Assembly: GCF_016924755.1 (NCBI RefSeq)
Contig: NZ_JAFFJX010000001.1
Coordinates: 930,001-994,000, forward strand
From: Longitalea arenae
GTDB taxonomy: Bacteria > Bacteroidota > Bacteroidia > Chitinophagales > Chitinophagaceae
Reading direction: 5' to 3'
Length of the DNA stretch: 64,000 nt
The notes below the pieces were generated by a model. The model made no database searches. It was not told where the DNA came from and saw only the letters and a list, made by a program, of their open reading frames with translations. The number at the start of each line of letters is the position of its first letter. The first letter of the stretch is position 1. A program made the position numbers and the translations under genes. Shown piece after piece: positions 9,101 through 15,984 of this stretch.

Positions 9101-9120
9101 CAGGCTGCAACCGTTTCAAT
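9101..9120 (+). promoter_or_regulatory. 20-base element, copy 2
   Basis: CAGGCTGCAACCGTTTCAAT differs from the copy at 357-376 at one base. It lies 82 bases upstream of the small exported protein gene that precedes efflux operon 1. A shared regulator or sigma factor for PUL 1 and the pump is possible but unproven. Confidence 0.35.
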
Positions 9121-9163
9121 AAATATTTAATCCTTTAAGAGGGAAATATTCTTTCTGCCTTAG

Positions 9164-9171
9164 TAATTTTG
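9164..9171 (+). promoter_or_regulatory. Bacteroidota-type -7 element TAATTTTG
   Basis: This fits the TAnnTTTG consensus for the housekeeping sigma factor of Bacteroidota and lies 31 bases before the GTG at 9203. No good -33 TTG is seen at the expected distance, so the call is tentative. Confidence 0.4.
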
Positions 9172-9202
9172 CGGGGCAGTTAATCTGGAAAAATCCTGAT
9201 CT

Positions 9203-9571
9203 GTGAATAACAAGTATTTATTTCAATGTATTGTTTATATACTGTTAGGGACCATCGCAGTGGCTGGCACCGGCAGGCAGAAGCAGTCGCAACCATGCGA
9301 TCCTGTTGCTAATGCCATTAGCGTGTCGGTAGAAGCACAGGCTATTGGTCAGCAAGATCAGGCTGATTATATCAGCAATCATCCTGCTAAAAAACAGTCA
9401 AAGATCAGGACCAGGTTCCGGGCAGCCTCTTACCTAAGGATCAGTCCGGTTGAAACCACCGCACCGGTTGAAGTGTATTGTCCATTAAAGGAAACAACCC
9501 TTTCAAACCGGCGTACAGCGCATTTGCCTCCCTTTTATTATCTCTTTCTCTTCAGGCTTACACCCTTCTGA
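9203..9571 (+). CDS. Small exported protein of unknown function preceding RND operon 1
   Basis: 122 residues from a GTG start; no in-frame ATG is available near the beginning. The N-terminus is a signal peptide (NNKYLFQCIVYILLGTIAVAG). The mature part is polar and Gln/Lys-rich and ends in a strongly hydrophobic aromatic tail, FYYLFLFRLTPF. I do not recognise a family. The gene at 24783-25184 has the same size, an export signal, a hydrophobic tail and the same position ahead of an RND operon. The pair may be accessory or leader proteins of the pumps; this rests on position and architecture only. Confidence 0.6.
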   Translation: MNNKYLFQCIVYILLGTIAVAGTGRQKQSQPCDPVANAISVSVEAQAIGQQDQADYISNHPAKKQSKIRTRFRAASYLRISPVETTAPVEVYCPLKETTLSNRRTAHLPPFYYLFLFRLTPF

Positions 9572-9692
9572 ATTTTATACAGATATATGCCGCCTGCCTG
9601 CTTATGACATAAGTATGGCAAACGTGTGCTTATTGATCCCTCATTAAATTGTTTGGGCCCGGGCCCTTCCATTCATATACTTAAACTATTGT

Positions 9693-10814
9693 ATGAGCAT
9701 GAAAGCTTTTGCAGCAATTAATTTTTTGTGCATGATCTGGTTAGCAGGTTGTGGTGTTAAAGGAAATACGGAAAAAGAAGTAGAAGATATTGAATTACCT
9801 GTTTTTACATTGAAGAGCAAGGATACTACCCTGCACCGGTCCTATGTGGCCAGCATCAATGCTTATCAACACGTTGAACTGCGCGCCAAGGTATCAGGGT
9901 TCCTCGAGAATATCCTGGTTGATGAAGGCCAGCTGGTAAAAAAAGGGCAGGTAATGTTCACCCTGAATGATGCGGAATTTAAAGTGCAGCTGTCTGAAGC
10001 AAAAGCTTCATTGTCCAGCGCACAGGCCGAAGTAAAAAGTGCAGAAGTAGAGCTGCGCCGGGTTCAGTCGCTGGTTGACAAAAAGATCGTTACGGCGAGC
10101 GACCTGGAACTGGCCAATGCCAAGCTGGCCGCTGCAAAAGCGAAAGTAGATGAAGCCCTGGCCAAAGAAGAAAAAGCCAGGATCAGTCTTTCCTATACAA
10201 CCGTACGGGCGCCCTTCGATGGCATCATCGACCGCATTTTGCAAAAGCGCGGAAGCCTTATCTCTGAAGGTACCCTGTTGACCAGCGTGTCAGACATTCA
10301 TGCCATGCACGTGTACTTCAAGGTGTCTGAAAAAGAATACCTCAGTTATGTAAAAACGAAACAGGAAGGTGGCCGCCCGCAATCTGCAGCTGAATTGCAG
10401 CTGGCAGACGGTTCTGTTTATAAATATCCCGGGAAAATTGAGACGATGGAAGGGGAGTTTGATACAGAAACAGGCTCTATCGCATTCCGGGCGGTGTTCC
10501 CCAATCCCACCAAGATGCTGAAACATGGGGCCAGCGGTAATATCCTGCTTACCACCAATGTTAAAAATGCATTGATGATACCCCAACGCTCAGTGCTGGA
10601 GATCCAGGATCGCAACTATGTATTTGTATTAGGGAATGATCTGAAAGTGCGGATGAAAGGTTTTGAACCTGAATCGAGGATCGATGATTTTGTGCTCGTT
10701 AAGTCGGGACTCGACGAGGGCGACCGCATCATCTATGAAGGTGTACAGAACATCAGGGAAGGAAGTACGATCAAACCGCGGATGATAGCTGCCGACAGCC
10801 TTGCTGTGAATTGA
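9693..10814 (+). CDS. RND efflux periplasmic adaptor, lipoprotein (pump 1)
   Basis: Membrane fusion protein of the AcrA/HlyD family, linking the inner-membrane pump to the outer-membrane channel. The lipoprotein signal ends WLAGC with Cys20. Then come a barrel-sandwich half (VELRAKVSGFLENILVDEGQ, about 52-71), an alpha-hairpin (about 95-155, rich in Ala/Lys/Glu), the returning lipoyl half (SYTTVRAPFDGIIDRIL), a beta-barrel domain and a membrane-proximal domain (RSVLEIQDRNYVFVLG). 373 residues is normal. ATG 9699 is an alternative start two codons in. The pump gene follows after 62 bases. Substrates cannot be read from sequence. Confidence 0.93.
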   Translation: MSMKAFAAINFLCMIWLAGCGVKGNTEKEVEDIELPVFTLKSKDTTLHRSYVASINAYQHVELRAKVSGFLENILVDEGQLVKKGQVMFTLNDAEFKVQLSEAKASLSSAQAEVKSAEVELRRVQSLVDKKIVTASDLELANAKLAAAKAKVDEALAKEEKARISLSYTTVRAPFDGIIDRILQKRGSLISEGTLLTSVSDIHAMHVYFKVSEKEYLSYVKTKQEGGRPQSAAELQLADGSVYKYPGKIETMEGEFDTETGSIAFRAVFPNPTKMLKHGASGNILLTTNVKNALMIPQRSVLEIQDRNYVFVLGNDLKVRMKGFEPESRIDDFVLVKSGLDEGDRIIYEGVQNIREGSTIKPRMIAADSLAVN

Positions 10815-10876
10815 TCGTTGCCAAAACGATCAACCGTACTTACACCACATTCTAAAAAGTAGAAAAACCAGCAAGC

Positions 10877-13800
10877 ATGTTTGAGCTATTTATCAGGCGG
10901 CCTATATTGTCGCTTGTAATTTCCATTGTCATATTATTACTGGGTGTGCTCGCCTTATTTTCGCTGCCGGTGACCCAGTTCCCCGATATCGTACCACCAT
11001 CGGTAGTGGTAACTGCCACTTATAATGGCGCCAATGCCGACGTGTGTACCAAAGCAGTAGCAGTACCGCTCGAACGGGCCATCAACGGTGTACCCGGTAT
11101 GACCTATATGAGCTCCGTGAGCAGTAATAACGGAGTAACGCTGATCCAGGTATTTTTTGAAGTAGGCACCGATCCCGATCAGGCGGCGGTAAATGTGCAG
11201 AACCGGGTAATAACGGTATTGGATGAGCTGCCCGAAGAAGTAATCAAAGCCGGTGTTACCTCAGAAAAAGAAGTGAACTCGATGCTGCTGTACCTGAACA
11301 TCATGAGCGATGACAGTACGGCCGATGAAGAATTCATTTACAATTTCACCGACATTAACGTATTGCAGGAGTTAAAACGGATCAACGGGGTGGGCCTTGT
11401 TGATATCATGGGCGCCCGCGACTATTCCATGCGCGTATGGTTAAAGCCTGATAAATTATTAGCCTATAATATCTCAACCGACGAGATCATTGGCGCATTG
11501 CGCCAGCAGAATATCGAAGCGGCGCCCGGTTCAACCGGTGAAAACTCCGGCAAGGACAAACAGGCGAAACAATATATCTTAAAGTATACCGGTAAATTCA
11601 ATACGCCCGACCAGTATAAGAATGTGATCTTACGGGCCAACGACGATGGTTCGCTGTTGCGGTTAAAAGATATTGCCGATGTGGAGTTCGGTACGGTGAG
11701 TTACGACATGGTGTCAAAAACAGATGGCCGGCCTTCGGCATCTATTCTCATTAAACAAAGACCGGGATCCAATGCGCGGGAAGTGATCCAGACGATCAAA
11801 GCCAAGATGGAAGAATTGAAAGAAACCTCTTTCCCGCCCGGCATGACCTATAACTATGCCTACGATGTATCGCGTTTCCTGGATGCCAGTATCCACGAAG
11901 TATTGCGCACTTTGATGGAAGCGTTCATCCTGGTGTTCATCGTAGTGTTCATCTTCCTGCAGGACTTCCGTTCCACCCTGATCCCCGCACTGGCGGTGCC
12001 GGTGGCGCTCATCGGTACCCTGGCATTCATGCAGATGCTGGGTTTCTCCATCAATATGTTAACGCTGTTTGCGTTGGTGCTGGCCATCGGTATCGTGGTA
12101 GATAACGCGATCGTGGTGGTGGAGGCGGTGCACGTAAAAATGACGGAGGAGCATTTGCCGCCAACCGAGGCCACCATTGCGGCCATGAAAGAAATTGGCG
12201 GCGCCATCGTTGCCATCACCGGCGTAATGTCGGCGGTGTTCGTACCGGTTGCTTTCCTGTCGGGTCCCGTGGGAGTGTTCTACCGGCAATTCTCACTTAC
12301 GCTGGCGATGTCGATCGTGATCTCCGGTATCAACGCGTTAACGCTTACCCCCGCCTTATGCGCTTTGATGTTAAAGCACAATACGGCAAAAAGACGGAAG
12401 AAGAACCTGTTGGATAAATTCTTTGCCGGCTTTAACCGGGTGTACAATAGAACGGAAACATCCTATGGCCGCATGGTGCAAAAAATGGTGAAACGCAGGG
12501 TCATCACCATTGGTATGCTGGCCTTATTCTGCCTGGCTACCTGGGGCATTTCAAAGTTCCTGCCTTCCGGTTTTATTCCTGCCGAGGACCAGAGTATGGT
12601 GTACGTGAACGTTACTACGCCGCCCGGTTCAACCGTTGAACGTACGGAGGAAGTGCTTGACCTGGTGCAAAAGGCCATAGCCAATGAAAAGAGTATCGAC
12701 AACGTGAGCACCCTGGCCGGTTATAGTTTGATGAGTGACGTTACCGGCGCTTCCTATGGCATGGCCATGATCAACCTGAAGACCTGGGAAGACAGAGATG
12801 AAACGGTGCATGAGATCATCAAACTGTTAAAGACCCGTACCAGTCATATCTCCGATGCAGTGATCGAATTCTTCGAACCGCCTACCGTGCCGGGTTTTGG
12901 TAATGCCGGTGGGTTTGAGTTCCGCTTATTGAACAAGAACCGCAATTCGAGTTTGCAGGAAATGGCCGAGGTATCCGATAAATTCCTCACCAGCCTGAAA
13001 CAGCATCCTGCGATTGCAGGCGCCAATACCAGCTTCGATCCCAATTTCCCGCAATACCTGATCCATGTTGACCAGGAAATGGCCGCCAAACAGGGGGTAA
13101 GTGTCGAGAATGCGATGAACACCCTGCAAACATTGCTGGGTAGTTATTATGCCACCAACTTTATCCGTTTCGAACAGATGTATAAAGTGATGCTGCAGGC
13201 ACTGCCATCTTACCGCGCCAACCCCGAAGACGTATTGAAGCTCTACGTCAAAAACGACAAGGGCGAAATGGTGCCTTATTCCAATTTTATCAGAATGGAA
13301 AAGGTGTACGGTCCGGAACAGATAACCCGCTATAATATGTACACGGCGGCCATGATCAATGGAGATGCGAAGCCGGGGTACTCGAGCGGACAGGCCATCA
13401 ATGCCATTCAGGAAGTTGCGCAAAACGTGTTGCCCAAAGGGTATACTTATGAATGGAGTGGTATGACGCGGGAGCAGATCATTTCGGGTGACCAGGCCAT
13501 TTATATTTTTATCGTTTGTCTGGTGTTTGTATACCTCCTGCTGGCCGCACAATATGAAAGTTTCACCTTACCGCTGGCGGTAATCCTCTCACTGCCGGCC
13601 GGTGTGGCCGGCGCTTTTGCCTTGCTGTGGGCAATGGGCCTGGAAAATAATATCTATGCGCAGGTAGCGCTGATCATGTTGATCGGTTTGCTGGCCAAGA
13701 ACGCCATCCTGATCGTGGAAGTGGCTGTGCAAAGGCGGCGCGCCGGTGCTTCCGTCGTAGAAGCTGCCAAACAGGGGGCTGTATCGAGGTTGCGTCCGAT

Positions 13801-14053
13801 CCTGATGACCTCATTCGCTTTTATTGCCGGTTTAATACCCTTGTGTATTGCCAATGGCGCCGGCGCTATGGGTAACCGTTCGATCGGGAATGCCGCTGCG
13901 GGTGGTATGCTGGTGGGTACCCTTGCTGGTATTTTCCTCATCCCCGGCCTCTATGGCCTGTTCATGCTCAGCCGCAAAAGAAGATTGAAGAAGCATGCGA
14001 AGATCGCCGACGGTGAGCCATTGACAGAGCAAATGGTGAATGAGGAAGGATAG
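10877..14053 (+). CDS. RND efflux pump inner-membrane permease, AcrB/HAE-1 type (pump 1)
   Basis: Proton-driven drug or small-molecule exporter of 1058 residues, with the typical duplicated layout of twelve membrane helices and two large periplasmic loops. The start MFELFIRRPILSLVISIVI, the LPVTQFPDI segment, the TM4 motif GIVVDNAIVVVEA and the TM10 motif GLLAKNAILIVEV are family hallmarks. The TM10 Lys (AcrB Lys940 equivalent) is present. In TM4 only the first acidic residue of the AcrB Asp407-Asp408 pair is kept: Asp409 is followed by Asn410. The pump 2 permease has the same substitution at the same residues. It forms a tripartite complex with the upstream adaptor and the downstream TolC-like channel. 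Confidence 0.95.
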   Translation: MFELFIRRPILSLVISIVILLLGVLALFSLPVTQFPDIVPPSVVVTATYNGANADVCTKAVAVPLERAINGVPGMTYMSSVSSNNGVTLIQVFFEVGTDPDQAAVNVQNRVITVLDELPEEVIKAGVTSEKEVNSMLLYLNIMSDDSTADEEFIYNFTDINVLQELKRINGVGLVDIMGARDYSMRVWLKPDKLLAYNISTDEIIGALRQQNIEAAPGSTGENSGKDKQAKQYILKYTGKFNTPDQYKNVILRANDDGSLLRLKDIADVEFGTVSYDMVSKTDGRPSASILIKQRPGSNAREVIQTIKAKMEELKETSFPPGMTYNYAYDVSRFLDASIHEVLRTLMEAFILVFIVVFIFLQDFRSTLIPALAVPVALIGTLAFMQMLGFSINMLTLFALVLAIGIVVDNAIVVVEAVHVKMTEEHLPPTEATIAAMKEIGGAIVAITGVMSAVFVPVAFLSGPVGVFYRQFSLTLAMSIVISGINALTLTPALCALMLKHNTAKRRKKNLLDKFFAGFNRVYNRTETSYGRMVQKMVKRRVITIGMLALFCLATWGISKFLPSGFIPAEDQSMVYVNVTTPPGSTVERTEEVLDLVQKAIANEKSIDNVSTLAGYSLMSDVTGASYGMAMINLKTWEDRDETVHEIIKLLKTRTSHISDAVIEFFEPPTVPGFGNAGGFEFRLLNKNRNSSLQEMAEVSDKFLTSLKQHPAIAGANTSFDPNFPQYLIHVDQEMAAKQGVSVENAMNTLQTLLGSYYATNFIRFEQMYKVMLQALPSYRANPEDVLKLYVKNDKGEMVPYSNFIRMEKVYGPEQITRYNMYTAAMINGDAKPGYSSGQAINAIQEVAQNVLPKGYTYEWSGMTREQIISGDQAIYIFIVCLVFVYLLLAAQYESFTLPLAVILSLPAGVAGAFALLWAMGLENNIYAQVALIMLIGLLAKNAILIVEVAVQRRRAGASVVEAAKQGAVSRLRPILMTSFAFIAGLIPLCIANGAGAMGNRSIGNAAAGGMLVGTLAGIFLIPGLYGLFMLSRKRRLKKHAKIADGEPLTEQMVNEEG

Positions 14054-14056
14054 GCA

Positions 14057-14229
14057 ATGTGCTGATGTGCTAATGTGCTGATTTGCTGATGTGCTAATGT
14101 GCTGATGTGCTGATGAAATACAGAAAGCAATGTGCTGATTAGCTGATGTGCTGATTTGCTGATGTGCTAATGAAATACAGAAAGCAATGTGCTGATGTAC
14201 TGATTTGCTGATGTGCTAATGAAATACAG
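14057..14229. repeat. Degenerate 8-bp-period tandem array with higher-order units
   Basis: Units such as ATGTGCTG, ATGTGCTA and ATTTGCTG run head to tail (seven perfect-phase units from 14057). A GAAATACAG word closes three successive blocks at 14115, 14172 and 14221, giving a higher-order repeat of about 50-57 bases. There is no coding capacity. It sits between the permease and channel genes of one pump, where pump 2 has an overlap instead. Confidence 0.85.
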
Positions 14230-14269
14230 GGGCGATGCGCCGGTAGTTTAAAATATCGCGAGCTATTGG

Positions 14270-14311
14270 CCATTGGCCATTCACCATTGACCATTGACCA
14301 TTCACCATTCA
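14270..14311. repeat. Degenerate 7-bp tandem array
   Basis: Six in-phase heptamers: CCATTGG, CCATTCA, CCATTGA, CCATTGA, CCATTCA, CCATTCA. The first five positions are constant and the last two vary. It lies in the 289-base gap before the channel gene. Confidence 0.85.
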
Positions 14312-14342
14312 AGTTTCATGTAACGCATAATGTAATTAACGA

Positions 14343-15779
14343 ATGAAACATATATTTTCACGGATCCTCATAGTTTTAGTTGTGGGCGCGGCAGCGGGTT
14401 GCAAAGTGATGCAACCTGCACCCTTGCCCCGGGTGAACCCATTGCCGGAGCGGTATAGTGACTCAACTGCCTCAACGGATTCAACCCGCCTGGTGTTCCG
14501 GGAGATCTTTCCCGATACCCGGCTGCATAGTTTTATAGCATCGGCATTGAAAGACAATACCGATCTGAACATGGCCCTGCAACGTATAACCATGGCGCAT
14601 GCCCGCCTGGCCGAACGCAAAGGCGCTTTTCTACCGGCTGTCAATGGCGTTGTAAGCGCAGCGGCCGACAGGTATGGCGATTACACCCTGAATGGAGTGG
14701 GTAATTTCGATACGAACCTGTCACCGAATATCGGCAAAGACCAAAAGATCCCCGTGAGCCCCACCACGGATATGTTCATTGGTTTAACCAGTTCCTGGGA
14801 AATTGATCTCTGGGGCAAGCTGCGGCACCAGAAAAAAGCGGCGCAGGCCGAACTGCTGGCTACAGAGAAAGGAAGGCAATTGATCATTACGTCACTGGTA
14901 GCAACACTCGCAGAAGGTTATTATAATTTACTGGGGCTGGATACGGAGCTTGGCATTGTAAGAAAGAACATAGCACTGCAGCAGCAGGCACTCGAGATCG
15001 TGGAAGCGCAAAAAGCCGGCGGTCGCGCCAATGAACTGGCGGTACAACAATTCAGGGCCCAGCTACTAAATACCAGGGGCATTGAATTTCGTATCCTGCA
15101 GGACCGCACCCGTATTGAAAATGAGCTGAATGCCCTTGCCGGTAAATACCCCGGACAGATCATTCGCGATACTGCATTGCCCGAATCGATCGCTGTTTCT
15201 TTGGAAACCGGTTTACCCGCCAGCCTCTTATCGGCCCGGCCCGATGTACAGCAGGCAGAATATGAAATGCGGGCTAACAACGAAATGGTGCAGGCAGCCC
15301 GCGCGGCTTTCCTGCCTTCATTAACACTTAATCCGTATGTGGCGCTCAATGCATTTACGCCTTCATTATTATTTAATGCAGGCAGTGCCGCCTATGGCGT
15401 AGCCGGTGCGCTTACCGCCCCGCTGTTTCAGCAACGCCGGTTGAAAGCGCAGTTTGTTATGGCCAATGCTGCCAGCAAAGCATCGGTATATAACTACCAG
15501 CAAAAACTGCTGAATGCCTATAGTGAAGTAGTCACCAATATGAGTGCGGTGGAAAATCTTAAAAAAGAATATGCCCTCAAATTACAGGAGGTGCAGGAAT
15601 TACAGCGCGCCGTGGCATCGGCCCGCGAGTTATACCTTACGGGTTATGCTACTTACCTGGAAGTGATCACGGCACAAAAGAATGTGCTGGAAGCGGAGCT
15701 CCGGTTACAGGAACAGAAAAGGAATATTTACATATCGCTGATCCAGCTCTACCGTTCCCTGGGCGGAGGCTGGGAATGA
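14343..15779 (+). CDS. RND efflux outer-membrane channel, TolC/OprM family (pump 1)
   Basis: Outer membrane factor that completes pump 1. It is a lipoprotein, with lipobox GAAAGC and Cys20, as in OprM/NodT-type channels. The internal duplication of the family is visible: SALKDNTDLNMALQRI and the AARLAERKGAFLP-type segment in the first half, and SLLSARPDVQQAEYEMRANN plus AARAAFLPSLTLNPYV in the second. The end TAQKNVLEAELRLQEQKRNIY...LYRSLGGGW is typical. 478 residues is the usual length. Unlike pump 2, a repeat-filled 289-base gap separates it from the permease gene, so it may be transcribed less tightly with it. Confidence 0.93.
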   Translation: MKHIFSRILIVLVVGAAAGCKVMQPAPLPRVNPLPERYSDSTASTDSTRLVFREIFPDTRLHSFIASALKDNTDLNMALQRITMAHARLAERKGAFLPAVNGVVSAAADRYGDYTLNGVGNFDTNLSPNIGKDQKIPVSPTTDMFIGLTSSWEIDLWGKLRHQKKAAQAELLATEKGRQLIITSLVATLAEGYYNLLGLDTELGIVRKNIALQQQALEIVEAQKAGGRANELAVQQFRAQLLNTRGIEFRILQDRTRIENELNALAGKYPGQIIRDTALPESIAVSLETGLPASLLSARPDVQQAEYEMRANNEMVQAARAAFLPSLTLNPYVALNAFTPSLLFNAGSAAYGVAGALTAPLFQQRRLKAQFVMANAASKASVYNYQQKLLNAYSEVVTNMSAVENLKKEYALKLQEVQELQRAVASARELYLTGYATYLEVITAQKNVLEAELRLQEQKRNIYISLIQLYRSLGGGWE

Positions 15780-15815
15780 TGGGTCGCAAAGAATAATCCA
15801 GGGAAGCGAAAAGGT

Positions 15816-15845
15816 GGGCAGCGGTATTTACCGTTGCCCTTTTTA
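15816..15845 (+). terminator. Rho-independent terminator of efflux operon 1
   Basis: GGGCAGCGG (15816-15824) pairs with CCGTTGCCC (15831-15839), with one G-T wobble, and a TTTTT tract follows. It lies just after the channel gene. Confidence 0.8.
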
Positions 15846-15913
15846 ATGGCAGTAATGGCTCTTTTTCCACTCTTTATACATCTGAATAAAAATTAAACCA
15901 GATGCCACAATTA

Positions 15914-15948
15914 TTGAACCTGCATGTAGCCGTTCCGAAATAGGTTTG
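15914..15948 (+). promoter_or_regulatory. Bacteroidota-type promoter for the GH95 gene
   Basis: A perfect -7 element TAGGTTTG (15941-15948) lies 36 bases before the GH95 start. A TTG at 15914-15916 could be the -33 element; the 24-base spacing is slightly longer than usual. Confidence 0.5.
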
Positions 15949-15984
15949 TAAGATCAGTAAAGTGTAATAATTTTCAGCTTACAT

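Larger units (their letters stand above)
8864..9202. other. Gene-free interval between PUL 1 and efflux operon 1
   Basis: These 339 bases hold the PUL 1 terminator (8972-8996), the second copy of the 20-base element (9101-9120) and a possible -7 promoter element (9164-9171). No gene is supported here. Confidence 0.6.

Noticed and set aside
12926-13552. Minus-strand open frame of 208 codons
   Set aside because: Shadow of the pump 1 permease; His/Arg-rich composition typical of an antisense frame.
14057-14229. Possible CRISPR array
   Set aside because: Units are 8 bases without unique spacers, and no cas gene is present in the window.
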